From Bacteroidetes bacterium UBA6221 (GTDB lineage Bacteria; Bacteroidota; Bacteroidia; Chitinophagales; Chitinophagaceae): a stretch of 64,000 nucleotides of DNA. Under the pieces are notes generated by a model that searched no databases, was not told the origin of the DNA, and worked only from the letters and a program-made list of their open reading frames with translations. Shown piece after piece: positions 52,098-61,742 of this stretch (position 1 is its first letter; each line of letters begins with the position of its first letter). A program made the position numbers and the translations under genes. Location of the stretch: the NCBI GenBank assembly GCA_002421685.1, contig DISB01000008.1, positions 124,001-188,000 on the forward strand. The letters are read 5' to 3'.

Positions 52098-52571
52098 TCA
52101 GTTCACGCACTTGTTGGCGCAGCAACTGCTGGCAAACGCTTCGGGTTTTGCCTTGAAGGCGAAGCCCATACCCAGTATATAACCCATTGCCTCGCGCAGG
52201 GCCTCGTTGCTTTTAAACTGGGGATTGGTGTTGATGTCGGCATGCACTTCCATATCCACGTCGTATTGGGTGAACAGGTTGCACAGCTCGTAAGCTGTCT
52301 CGATGCTCCTGGCCACCTCCACCAGCATTCTTTCTTTTATGCTGTACTGCTTGGTGGTCTTGTCGTTGTTGATAAACATGAACCCACCGTGTTTTTCGCG
52401 CAGGAAAACGATGACCGTAGCAAATTCGGTTTCCTTACCATATACCTGCGAGTCGGTGCCGATACATACTTTCAGTTTGTACCCTGCGTTCACCTCCCGT
52501 ATAATAGCATTTTCTACCGCCTGCTTCACCGGCAGCTTAAGTGGTTCTCCGCTAAAAGTTCGCCATATCAT
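52098..52571 (-). CDS. YkuK/DUF458-like RNase H-fold protein
   Basis: 157 residues. KVCIGTDSQVYGKETEFATVIVFLREKHGG gives the first acidic strand of an RNase H-like fold, and DVDMEVHADINTNPQFKSNE another acidic strand, matching the DUF458/YkuK family. The C-terminus is conserved: GMGFAFKAKPEAFASSCCANK. Function is not known beyond the predicted nuclease fold. Confidence 0.82.
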   Translation of the reverse strand: MIWRTFSGEPLKLPVKQAVENAIIREVNAGYKLKVCIGTDSQVYGKETEFATVIVFLREKHGGFMFINNDKTTKQYSIKERMLVEVARSIETAYELCNLFTQYDVDMEVHADINTNPQFKSNEALREAMGYILGMGFAFKAKPEAFASSCCANKCVN

Positions 52572-52855
52572 ATTGATTAGTTATTAGTTATACTAAAGAT
52601 ATACACAAAAATGTTATAAAATCCTTACGTAATTGTTAGCTTACAATGAAATGCACAGGTTATGAACATCATCCATTAACAAGGTATTTACAATAATCAG
52701 GCCATCTATGAATGCTATAGATTTGCCTGATATGGATGAAAAATCTATCTTCACACCATAAATTTTCACCTGCATCGGCAATAGATGTCTGCCATATGCC
52801 GGCTGCCATATAGAGAGAGCGGGGAGATGTGTAGGATATCTCTTAAAAACGAAAC

Positions 52856-54262
52856 ATGACAACCGGTAAATCCGGCCATCACAGGCCGGGTACTACAAAC
52901 ACAAACAATTGGACTGCCAGGCAATGGTTCCTGTTTTACAGCGCCATACTGCTGCTTTGGACGACTTTTTACCTGTTCGGCCACAGCAAATCGGGCATAC
53001 CGGGTTACGAACATTCGCGTTTCACCCCGGCCGATATCCGGCATATCAACAGCATACTGGTGGCCCCTGTCAGTCCTGCAGTACAGCAACAGGCCATACA
53101 ACCCAAGCAAAGGGTGAATAATACCAACGACGGTTTCCTGGATACTTATTATACAGACACTACGGAATCAGAGCCATACATAGCCGTCATTCCCGAGGTT
53201 AATACCGTCAGCAATTTTTCTGAAGAGAAAGAAAAAAATGAAAGGGTAAAAAAGGCGATGGTGTACATCAGGAGCCAGTATGGAGACGAGATAGAGCCTT
53301 CGCAAATGACCGCTATCGAGCAATACATCAACACCTTCACTCCCCGCGAAACAGGCATCTTCCTGGCCGACTACCGCCTGAAGGTGCGGTCCTTCTTCTG
53401 GCTGTCGGGGGTTATGCTTTATGCGGAGGTGGTAGCCTGGGTGATATTCGGGGTGCTCTGCAGCCTGTTGTTCTTCATTGGCAAAAACGCCGCAAGAAGC
53501 GGCAGCCTCAGCCAGCGCGCCATCATATACCAGTCGGCACGGTTGTTATACGCACCCTTCGCGGCTATTATACTGGTACTGGCATACAACTATATGAAGG
53601 GGGGCGCTACGCTTCATATCGAAGCCAGCGAACTCATTATCATATTCGCATTCATACTCGGCTTTTATTCCGGCACGGTAATGGAAATACTCGACCGGCT
53701 GCGGGGTAGTAATGGTACGGCCAATGAACAGGAAGACGATTACGAAACTGTTTTCGAGCCGGCGCCCGTTCCCCACACAGCACAGCAGCATCCTTATTAC
53801 CAGGAAGCGCCGGTGACTCATGCACCCTACCCGGCCCAGGATACACCTGTAGTGGAAGAAACCGCAACCATAACAACACCGGTAACGCCCATACAGGAAA
53901 AGCGCAGGATGATGAACGGCGACAACGAGATAAGCGAAGTAGATATAGACCTGAAACTCGACTTCAGCGGGCTGTTTGACGAAGAGCGCGCGCAGTTACA
54001 GCGCCTCGGTTTCAGCCGTGCCATTGTTACCCTGCACAATGTAAATGGCAAAGACATAATACCCGCCAAAAAAGTGAGCGAAGACATGACCACCTTCGTA
54101 GCCAGCGACGTGAAACCCGGCATATACATAGCCCGCGCCACCCTCTCCCAGCGCCTCCGCGACGACCAGATCATCAACCTCTTCGGCGAAAAGACAGCCT
54201 ACATAACGGAAGACAAGCCAGGCCTGGAGTTGTTTGTGAAGAAATACGAGGCAGCGGATTAA
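52856..54262 (+). CDS. Hypothetical multi-helix membrane protein
   Basis: 468 residues. It has one membrane segment near residues 27-42 and three between about 180 and 280 (SGVMLYAEVVAWVIFGVLCSLLFF, YAPFAAIILVLAYNYM and LIIIFAFILGFYSGTVMEIL). A proline-rich linker (about 300-350) and a C-terminal domain (360-468, DFSGLFDEERAQLQRLGFSRAIVTLHN) follow. I recognise no family. It is a single gene 200 bases before pfkA. Confidence 0.75.
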   Translation: MTTGKSGHHRPGTTNTNNWTARQWFLFYSAILLLWTTFYLFGHSKSGIPGYEHSRFTPADIRHINSILVAPVSPAVQQQAIQPKQRVNNTNDGFLDTYYTDTTESEPYIAVIPEVNTVSNFSEEKEKNERVKKAMVYIRSQYGDEIEPSQMTAIEQYINTFTPRETGIFLADYRLKVRSFFWLSGVMLYAEVVAWVIFGVLCSLLFFIGKNAARSGSLSQRAIIYQSARLLYAPFAAIILVLAYNYMKGGATLHIEASELIIIFAFILGFYSGTVMEILDRLRGSNGTANEQEDDYETVFEPAPVPHTAQQHPYYQEAPVTHAPYPAQDTPVVEETATITTPVTPIQEKRRMMNGDNEISEVDIDLKLDFSGLFDEERAQLQRLGFSRAIVTLHNVNGKDIIPAKKVSEDMTTFVASDVKPGIYIARATLSQRLRDDQIINLFGEKTAYITEDKPGLELFVKKYEAAD

Positions 54263-54390
54263 GATTTGACAATTCCGCCGTTTGCATAGCCCTGATGACC
54301 CAGGATTTGTTAATGAAGAACATTAACAGCAAAAGACCATTCCGTCCGGGTGTTAACTTTTTACCTGGTTAACCTGTTACATCATTATCG

Positions 54391-54418
54391 CAACTTGTCC
54401 CGCTGTGGCGGGATCAGC
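54391..54418. repeat. Dispersed hairpin repeat, copy 2 (inverted relative to 29070)
   Basis: Reverse-complement match to 29070-29097: TCCCGC/GCGGGA stem and flanks conserved, two bases different in the loop. Confidence 0.65.
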
Positions 54419-54461
54419 ACATTATCGTATTATCGCATTAGGTTTCTAACTTACATCTGAA

Positions 54462-55442
54462 ATGAAAAAGATCAGCAAAATAGGAATCATGACCTCAGGC
54501 GGCGACTGCCCCGGCATGAACGCAGCCATACGCGCCGCGGTGCGCACGGCTATTTATCATGATGTGGAAATTTACGGTATCCGCCGCGGGTACCTGGGCA
54601 TGATAGAAGGCGATATCTATCGGATGCAAACCACCGATGTATCCAATATCATCCAGCGCGGCGGCACCATACTCAAAACGGCACGCAGCAAAGAATTCAT
54701 GACGGATGAAGGAATGAAAAAAGCCTACGAAGAGTTACAGACTCACGGCATAGAAGCGCTGGTGTTGATAGGCGGCGACGGAACATTCAGGGGGGCCAAT
54801 GCTTTCTTTGAAAAATACACCATACCGGCTATAGGGCTGCCGGGCACGATCGATAAGGATCTGGCCGGAACGGATTATACCATAGGCTTCGACACCGCGG
54901 TAAATACCGCCGTAGAAGCCATAGATAAGATAAGGGATACCGCCGAGGCGCACGACAGGCTTTTCCTGGTGGAAGTGATGGGCCGCGACGCGGGATATAT
55001 AGCCCTGAACAGCGGTATAGCCTGCGGGGCCGAGGATATCCTGCTGCCCGAAACGGTTACCAATATCAACGATGTGCTGGACCGCATAGGCAACGACGAA
55101 AAACGAAAAAAGACAGTACATATACTGGTAGTGGCCGAAGGGGATGACTATGGCAAGGCAGAAGATTTTCATAAGAAGATACTGGAACGTTTCCCGGATA
55201 AGGACGTGCGCAGTTGCATACTGGGGCATATACAGCGCGGCGGCAGCCCTACCTATGCCGACAGGGTGCTGGCCAGCAGACTGGGCTATGCTGCCGTGAA
55301 TGCATTGCTGGAGGGCAAATCGCAGGTGATGGCGGGTATCATCAACGACAAGGTGGTGTTCACACCTTTTGACGAGGTAGTAAAGAAACACAGCACTATG
55401 AGCGAGGATATGTTGCACATGATAAGGGTACTTTCAGTATAA
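54462..55442 (+). CDS. pfkA: 6-phosphofructokinase, ATP-dependent
   Basis: 326 residues. Phosphorylates fructose 6-phosphate at the committed step of glycolysis. It starts KIGIMTSGGDCPGMNAAIRA. GGDGT (104-108) with Gly where pyrophosphate-dependent enzymes have Asp, and PGTIDKD (127-133) with Gly rather than Lys, point to ATP use. RGGSPTYADRVLASRLG is the downstream sugar-phosphate segment. It shares one base with the next gene (TAATG). Confidence 0.96.
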   Translation: MKKISKIGIMTSGGDCPGMNAAIRAAVRTAIYHDVEIYGIRRGYLGMIEGDIYRMQTTDVSNIIQRGGTILKTARSKEFMTDEGMKKAYEELQTHGIEALVLIGGDGTFRGANAFFEKYTIPAIGLPGTIDKDLAGTDYTIGFDTAVNTAVEAIDKIRDTAEAHDRLFLVEVMGRDAGYIALNSGIACGAEDILLPETVTNINDVLDRIGNDEKRKKTVHILVVAEGDDYGKAEDFHKKILERFPDKDVRSCILGHIQRGGSPTYADRVLASRLGYAAVNALLEGKSQVMAGIINDKVVFTPFDEVVKKHSTMSEDMLHMIRVLSV

Positions 55443-56416
55443 TGACGGGAATGAAATTGTTACTACCTCTTTTACTGCTGGCGCTGGGCGGTTGTTACGC
55501 GCAGGAAAAACAAACCCGTTGCGCAATAGCTTTTTACAATGTCGAAAACCTTTTTGACACGGTTGACGACCCGCGCAAACAGGACGATGAGTTCACCCCG
55601 CGCGGCGCCTATCGTTATACCGATAAGGTGTATCAACAGAAGCTGCACAATATCGCTACCGTGATAAGCAAACTCGATGCCGTACTGGTAGGACTGGCCG
55701 AAGTGGAAAATAATACAGTGCTGAAAGACCTGGCAAACCAGGCCCCACTGTCGGGCCGCAAATACAAATATGTATGGTACGACAGCCCCGACCCGCGCGG
55801 TATAGACGTAGCCCTGCTGTATGACGCCACACGCTTCAAAGTGCTTTCGTCGGAAGCGATACCCATACAAATGATGGGGCTGGCCACAAGGGATGTGTTG
55901 TATGTAAAAGGGATATTGGATGGCGACACACTGCATGTTCATGTCAATCACTGGCCATCGAGGGGTGAGGGGTTGAAAGAATCTATGCACAAGCGCCGTG
56001 CCGCTGCAATAACAAATGAGAAAAACATCCGCAGGATATTAGCCGTCAACCCTAATGGCAAAATCATCATCATGGGCGATATGAACGACAACCCCGACGA
56101 CGAAAGTATCAGCAATATATTAGGCGCAAAAAATGATAAAACTGCCAAATTATACAACCCCTGGTACACACTGCACAAATCAGGAAAAGGCACTTCTGTG
56201 TACAACAGGAAATGGGACCATTTCGACCAGGTAATTGTCTCTCATGGGTTGGTGAGTGGTAAAGGCTGGCGTTTTGACAAAGCTGAAATCTATGATGCGG
56301 ACTTTATCAGGAACAAAGGTTTTGAAGATGCATATCCGTTGCGCTCTTTCAAAGGTTATCACTGGAACAACGGATACAGCGACCACCTGCCGGTAATACT
56401 TCACCTGCGGAAGTAA
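55442..56416 (+). CDS. Endonuclease/exonuclease/phosphatase-family protein, exported
   Basis: 324 residues with a signal that ends in LGGC (lipobox-like). The EEP fold motifs are FYNVENLFDTVDD, VGLAEVENN, VNHWPSRGEG, IIIMGDMNDNPDD and GYSDHLPVI, including the catalytic Asp/Asn and final His. It may be a nuclease, phosphodiesterase or phosphatase at the cell surface. It overlaps pfkA by one base; a start at 55451 would give a better signal peptide. Confidence 0.88.
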   Translation: MTGMKLLLPLLLLALGGCYAQEKQTRCAIAFYNVENLFDTVDDPRKQDDEFTPRGAYRYTDKVYQQKLHNIATVISKLDAVLVGLAEVENNTVLKDLANQAPLSGRKYKYVWYDSPDPRGIDVALLYDATRFKVLSSEAIPIQMMGLATRDVLYVKGILDGDTLHVHVNHWPSRGEGLKESMHKRRAAAITNEKNIRRILAVNPNGKIIIMGDMNDNPDDESISNILGAKNDKTAKLYNPWYTLHKSGKGTSVYNRKWDHFDQVIVSHGLVSGKGWRFDKAEIYDADFIRNKGFEDAYPLRSFKGYHWNNGYSDHLPVILHLRK

Positions 56417-56421
56417 GCCCT

Positions 56422-59400
56422 TTAACTAAACAGGTAAGCGATATCTTCCCTTGTCAGTTTTTTCAGGAAGGCATTATCTTCCGATACCAGGTCGCTGGCG
56501 AGGGCTCGTTTGCGCTCCTGTAGTATCAGCATCTTTTCCTCTATCGTGTCTTTGCATATCAGGCGGTAAGCGAAGATGTTCTTGGTCTGCCCTATGCGGT
56601 GCGTCCGGTCTATCGCCTGCTGCTCCACGGCGGGGTTCCACCATGGGTCCACTATATAAACATAGTCGGCTGCAGTAAGGTTAAGGCCTATACCACCCGC
56701 CTTCAGCGATATAAGGAATACCCGGCAGTCCTCATCGTTCTGAAATTGCTGTATGGCGCGTTCGCGCTCGGTGGCCGATGTGCTGCCATCAAAGTAAACG
56801 TAGGGTATCTTCTGCTTTTCCAGCTCTTGCCTGATGAGGCTGAGCATACCTAAGAATTGGGAGAAGATAAGCACCTTATGGTTACCCGTATTCTCCGTTA
56901 TCTCGCGCGAGAGCTCTTCCAGTTTTACAGAATGGTTCTCGTGCCTGTCTTCTTCGTTGAGTATGGCCGGCGAATCGCATATCTGGCGCAGCTTGGTGAG
57001 GCCCTGGAGGATATGCATCTGCGCCTTCTGTATACCTTGCTGCTCTATCATGCCCAGTATCTGCGACTGGTATATGCTGCGGTACTGCTCGTATATCTTG
57101 CGTTGCTCCGCACCCATCTCGCATACCAGCAGTGTCTCGGTTTTTTCAGGCAGGTCTTTGGCCACCTGTTCTTTGGTGCGCCGCAACAGGAATGGATAAG
57201 TGAGTTTCTTCAGTTGGTCCACAATCTCCCGTTCCTGGAATTTGTCAATGGGCGTGGCAAATTCGTTCATGAAGAATTCCCTGCTGCCCAGTATACCGGG
57301 GTTCAGGAAGTTCATCTGTGCGTACAGGTCGAATGTATTGTTCTGCACAGGTGTACCGCTCAGTGCGAGCCTGTTTTTTGTATTCAGCAGCAGCGATGCC
57401 TTGGCCACCTGCGATTGCGGGTTTTTTATAGACTGCGATTCATCGAGCAGTGCGTAGGCGAACGCTATATCTTTCAGCATTTTAATATCGCTGCGCATAG
57501 TGCCGTAAGTAGTTATCACCACATCGTATGCCGCAAAGTCTGCAGGGCTGATGGTACGCTTAGGGCCGTGATGTATGGTGTAAGTAAGCACAGGTGCAAA
57601 CTTCTTTATTTCGTTCTCCCAGTTGTATATCAAAGTAGTAGGGCATACTACCAGGAACTGCGCACCGGGGTTCATTTTCTTGTAATGCAGGAAAAATGCC
57701 AGCGCCTGTACGGTTTTACCCAAACCCATATCGTCGGCCAATATGCCGCCCCACCCTGCTTCGTTCAGGAATACCAGCCATTGAAAACCCGCGAGCTGGT
57801 AAGGGCGCAATTCAGCTTTCAGGTCGGCTGGAGGTCGTAGCTCACTGAAGTCGTTTTTAATAATATGGGACAGCTTCTCTTTCTTACGCTCCAGTTCTTC
57901 TACCATGGCGTCTTCGTCCAGGTCTTCCAGCATTTCGTCCAATACACTGAAATGAAACTTCTTTAACCTCAGTTTGCCACCGCGCTCTTCGCCCATTTTT
58001 ATCAGCAGCGCGTATTTCTTCAACCACTCTTCGGGCAGCAGGCCAATGGTGCCGTCGCCCAGCTTGATGAAATTCTGCTTCTGGCTGATGGCGTTCTTTA
58101 CGTCCGTAATATTCACTGACTGGTCGCCAAACACCAGTTCAACCGAGGTATCAAACCAGTCTATACCGCTCCCTACAGAAATGCGCGTCTTCGGTTTATT
58201 AACGTTGATGCGCAGGTTCTTCAGTTGTTCCAGTCCAAACAGTTCCACGTTCCACTCCTTCATCTCTTCTACGAAACGGAAGAACCAGTTTTGCGCCAGC
58301 ACTGCCGTAGCGGGTATGTAGAAATAGTGCTCGCGCAGGTTTTGCTGCATGTCTGTGTGCAGGTTGCGCAGCATCTGTATGTATTCATTTTCAGCGTCCT
58401 CGTTGCGCTGAATGATCTTTACCACACCGTTCTTCGGTTCTATCACATCGCCAAAGAAACCCCAGTCTATCTCCACATCACCATACGCAAACACCGGCTT
58501 CAATACCAGCATCTGCTCACGCTCGCGCAGGTACAGCCGGTATGCCGGCCTTACTTTTTCAATACGTTCTATAATGGCTTCGTCAAACACAACATGCACC
58601 TGCCTGCTCCATTTCATCACTTTTTCACCCATGAACTCCGGCCAGCTCTCATTGCTGACAAATATTTTGCCGTCCGGCAAAAATTCTTCCACCAATTGCA
58701 CCTCGGCTATATTGCCCAGGGCATATATTTTAAAATCATGCTCCACCAACGCATTATTCAGCACATTCACTTCGCCGTAGGGTATGTAGGTCTCGTCAAT
58801 ATTCCACGAGAGCTCTATATGATACCCGTCTTCTTTTTTGGCAACGCTTAACTGGGGATGCACCTTCCTGCCTGTAAATTCAATGGCCTCGATGGTTTTA
58901 GACGAAAGGGTCTTCGAATCGCGGTTGATAAAACATAAAGGATGACCGGAATAGCGATCGAGCAGGCGTTGGTACTTGGGCAACAGGTATTCCCATACCT
59001 CGTGCTTTATTTCGTTGCCCGGCACGTCTTTCAGCACTTCGTGATAGTCATCATACAGGTCGCCGAATGGAAGGTTCTTTTTCAGGTACTTCAATACCTC
59101 TGTTGGATGAAACTTCCGGGTTACGGGTATCAGTTCCCGCTCGTCATTCCTGTATTTATGCGCATTGATGTATTGCTGCAGCTCCAGTACTTCTATACCG
59201 TTGATGAAGCCCTTTTCTTCATCCTCTCCTGTCACGCCGCTTACCAGCGCCACGTTTACAAACGGGTACCAGGGCACTGCCGTATCCAGCACTATACCCA
59301 GCCTGGCTTGTTCACGTGTATGCACAGGTTCAGCCTCGGCAACCATCTTTTCCTGTTCCGCCTCGCGCCTGGGTTCAGCCACCGGCGCCGCCACTTTCTT

Positions 59401-60180
59401 TATGGTCGGGTCCAGCACACGCAGGAAAGGTTTACCATTCTCATAAGTAAACTCAAATTTACCAGCCAGGTCGTCTTCCAGGCTGTACCCATACAAGCCC
59501 AGTAGTTTATTTTTCTGTACGTCCCAATCCTGCAATCCCATAAAGAACTGGTGGCCATATGCTCTCAGTATTTGCAGGAACACGGTTGCCTTGTGCAGGC
59601 ACAGCGGGTACGACTTTTCGTCGCAGCCGCACGATGTGTCAAAGTACCTTTCTTCATTCCGGCGGATGATGACCTTATACGTCAGCTCGCCGTCGGGCAC
59701 TTCCGCCTCCACGCGGTCATTTTGTTTCGATGTTATGATGGCCGTGGTCTTGCCGGCAAGCACCTGGGCCTGCTCCATTATCTCAGCCGAAGTAAACACA
59801 CGTATCATCTGCGTATTTACCTGTCGCATACGTATTACGGTATGTTTCTGGTCGTAGGTAATATCCGTATTTTCAAAAAAGCCGCTTTGCAGCAGGTCGT
59901 TCAACTGGAACAAGGCCGCTACCTCGTGCCTGCATATCTCACCCAGGTTGTACGGGCACTGGCACCTCACCGACAGGTGTTCGTAGTCCATGTATTTGTT
60001 GATGGTGACCGTATAATAATTCTGGTAAACATCATTACGCACACGAAAACGCACCTGCTCCAGCAAGTGGTCAACATCCAGCATCTGCACGCCCGAAGTA
60101 AAAAATATCCTTTTACCCCTGCGTATTACTTCTTCGGTGCCGTGGTTATATACGTGTCTTAATAAAGGTGGTAATGACAT
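56422..60180 (-). CDS. SWIM zinc-finger SNF2-family DNA helicase/translocase
   Basis: 1252 residues. Two zinc-binding motifs of CxC-x7-CxH type lie near the N-terminus (Cys73, Cys75, Cys83, His85; and Cys184, Cys186, Cys194, His196). The middle third has no clear motif. The C-terminal SNF2 ATPase starts around residue 780: Walker A GLGKTVQAL (near 815), DESQ in place of DEAH, NRLALSGTPVQNN, and the helicase C part with DRTHRIGQTKN. It uses ATP to move along double-stranded DNA; the partner is unknown. It converges on the EEP gene with a 5-base gap. Confidence 0.92.
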   Translation of the reverse strand: MSLPPLLRHVYNHGTEEVIRRGKRIFFTSGVQMLDVDHLLEQVRFRVRNDVYQNYYTVTINKYMDYEHLSVRCQCPYNLGEICRHEVAALFQLNDLLQSGFFENTDITYDQKHTVIRMRQVNTQMIRVFTSAEIMEQAQVLAGKTTAIITSKQNDRVEAEVPDGELTYKVIIRRNEERYFDTSCGCDEKSYPLCLHKATVFLQILRAYGHQFFMGLQDWDVQKNKLLGLYGYSLEDDLAGKFEFTYENGKPFLRVLDPTIKKVAAPVAEPRREAEQEKMVAEAEPVHTREQARLGIVLDTAVPWYPFVNVALVSGVTGEDEEKGFINGIEVLELQQYINAHKYRNDERELIPVTRKFHPTEVLKYLKKNLPFGDLYDDYHEVLKDVPGNEIKHEVWEYLLPKYQRLLDRYSGHPLCFINRDSKTLSSKTIEAIEFTGRKVHPQLSVAKKEDGYHIELSWNIDETYIPYGEVNVLNNALVEHDFKIYALGNIAEVQLVEEFLPDGKIFVSNESWPEFMGEKVMKWSRQVHVVFDEAIIERIEKVRPAYRLYLREREQMLVLKPVFAYGDVEIDWGFFGDVIEPKNGVVKIIQRNEDAENEYIQMLRNLHTDMQQNLREHYFYIPATAVLAQNWFFRFVEEMKEWNVELFGLEQLKNLRINVNKPKTRISVGSGIDWFDTSVELVFGDQSVNITDVKNAISQKQNFIKLGDGTIGLLPEEWLKKYALLIKMGEERGGKLRLKKFHFSVLDEMLEDLDEDAMVEELERKKEKLSHIIKNDFSELRPPADLKAELRPYQLAGFQWLVFLNEAGWGGILADDMGLGKTVQALAFFLHYKKMNPGAQFLVVCPTTLIYNWENEIKKFAPVLTYTIHHGPKRTISPADFAAYDVVITTYGTMRSDIKMLKDIAFAYALLDESQSIKNPQSQVAKASLLLNTKNRLALSGTPVQNNTFDLYAQMNFLNPGILGSREFFMNEFATPIDKFQEREIVDQLKKLTYPFLLRRTKEQVAKDLPEKTETLLVCEMGAEQRKIYEQYRSIYQSQILGMIEQQGIQKAQMHILQGLTKLRQICDSPAILNEEDRHENHSVKLEELSREITENTGNHKVLIFSQFLGMLSLIRQELEKQKIPYVYFDGSTSATERERAIQQFQNDEDCRVFLISLKAGGIGLNLTAADYVYIVDPWWNPAVEQQAIDRTHRIGQTKNIFAYRLICKDTIEEKMLILQERKRALASDLVSEDNAFLKKLTREDIAYLFS

Positions 60181-60226
60181 TAAAAGGTCTGCAGTTTTGA
60201 AAAAAGCAACATCAAATATACTGAAA

Positions 60227-60249
60227 AAGCACCGTTTGCAGGTGCTTTA
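60227..60249 (-). terminator. Terminator of the phosphate-transport genes
   Basis: AAAGCACC and GGTGCTTT form an 8-bp stem around 7 bases, with a TT tail on the minus strand. It lies about 30 bases after the PiT gene stop. Confidence 0.8.
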
Positions 60250-60278
60250 TTCAATTAAATGTCTGTTAATGCCCGTAT

Positions 60279-61715
60279 CTACAGGAATAGGTTAAAAATA
60301 AAGTATATCAATCCGGCTACCAATGCGCTCACCGGAATGGTGAGTATCCACGCCCACAGCAGGTTGATGGTAACCCCCCAGCGTACAGCCGACAGGCGTT
60401 TGGTAGCGCCCACACCTATGATGGCGCCCGTAATGGTATGTGTAGTACTTACAGGGATTTTCAGGTTCTCTGTCAAAAACAGTGTTACCGCGCCCGCAGT
60501 TTCTGCGGCCACCCCTTCAAAAGGAGTTACCTTGGTGATGCGCGTACCCATGGTCTTGATGATCTTCCATCCGCCGCTCAATGTACCGAGCGCTATAGCC
60601 GAGTAACAGGCCAGCGGCACCCAAATAGGCATTTGCTCGAAAGATTCGATCTGCCCGCCGGTTATCAATGCGGCCGTAATAATACCCATTACTTTCTGGG
60701 CATCGTTACCACCATGACCAATGCTGAATACGGCTGAAGAAACCAACTGCATCCGTTTGAACCATACTTGCGACTTGGCCACGTTCAGGCCGCTGAGGAA
60801 TAACGTGAAGCTGCTCATGATCAGCAGCACCAGCGCCATCAGCAGCCATTTAAAGTTCTTACTATAAAACACACCCAGCCAAAACCTGTTGCTATGCCCC
60901 ATCTGGTACACCGATTGTATCACTTTGGGTTCTTCATCGCGAATGATGTGCAGGGTGATTGCCTCGTCATTATGATAATTGTCAAATGCATTCCCAAGTT
61001 CCTTCGATTCCCGCACCGGTATATCACCTACTGCGGTAATTACATCCCCCTTCTTTATTGTCATGTTGTAGGCGGGCGATTTAAAATCTACTTCCTTTAT
61101 TCCAACACCGGTACTAATGTTTTCGGTTGTAGTTTTCAGGCCCAGTAGCTTAGGCGTTTCCGTCACCAGTACATTGGACAATACAATGCCCATTGCTACC
61201 ATTACACCAACAGACACAAGTTTCGGAGCAATACCCTTCCGGAAAGAATTGATGAACCAAAGCGATATGATAAAAGCCATCAGCAGACCCACCATCGGCG
61301 CCAGCACTATGAAACTCACTGTTTTTATTACAGGTTCGGGATTGACGGAACTAAACCCCGCATGTGCAATAGCCGCACCGGCAAAGCCCCCTATCAGCGT
61401 ATGCGAAGAGCTGGAGGGTATGCCATACCACCACGTAAGCAGGTTCCACGATATAGCCGCCAGCAAGCCCGATATGATTACCGGCAATGTGATAAATTCT
61501 TCTTTTACGGTTTTGGCTATGGTGTGCGCCACCCCATGGTCTTTGAATATAAAGAAAGCCACAAAGTTGAAGAAGGCGGCCCATGCCACAGCCTGGAAGG
61601 GCGTTAGGACCTTGGTAGAAACCACCGTTGCTATAGAGTTGGCGGCATCATGAAATCCATTGATGTAGTCGAATATAAGTGCAAGCGCTATAATTACTAT
61701 CAGGAAGACTGTCAT
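60279..61715 (-). CDS. PiT-family phosphate transporter with inserted PDZ-like segment
   Basis: 478 residues. The two PiT signatures are visible: FDYINGFHDAANSIATVVSTK near the start, and SIGHGGNDAQKVMGIITAAL in the second half. Between the halves (about residues 195-270) is a PDZ-like segment: SPAYNMTIKKGDVITAVGDIPVRESKELGNAF and DEAITLHIIRD. PiT proteins import phosphate as metal complex with H+ or Na+. The DUF47 gene sits 27 bases upstream and the porin gene beyond it, as in a phosphate operon. The insert is uncommon among textbook PitA proteins. Confidence 0.93.
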   Translation of the reverse strand: MTVFLIVIIALALIFDYINGFHDAANSIATVVSTKVLTPFQAVAWAAFFNFVAFFIFKDHGVAHTIAKTVKEEFITLPVIISGLLAAISWNLLTWWYGIPSSSSHTLIGGFAGAAIAHAGFSSVNPEPVIKTVSFIVLAPMVGLLMAFIISLWFINSFRKGIAPKLVSVGVMVAMGIVLSNVLVTETPKLLGLKTTTENISTGVGIKEVDFKSPAYNMTIKKGDVITAVGDIPVRESKELGNAFDNYHNDEAITLHIIRDEEPKVIQSVYQMGHSNRFWLGVFYSKNFKWLLMALVLLIMSSFTLFLSGLNVAKSQVWFKRMQLVSSAVFSIGHGGNDAQKVMGIITAALITGGQIESFEQMPIWVPLACYSAIALGTLSGGWKIIKTMGTRITKVTPFEGVAAETAGAVTLFLTENLKIPVSTTHTITGAIIGVGATKRLSAVRWGVTINLLWAWILTIPVSALVAGLIYFIFNLFL

Positions 61716-61742
61716 AACAATGGTTCGTCAATTGTTTTTACC

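Noticed and set aside
56857..57840. 327-codon frame opposite the SNF2 gene
   Set aside because: Shadow; the minus strand carries complete helicase motifs.
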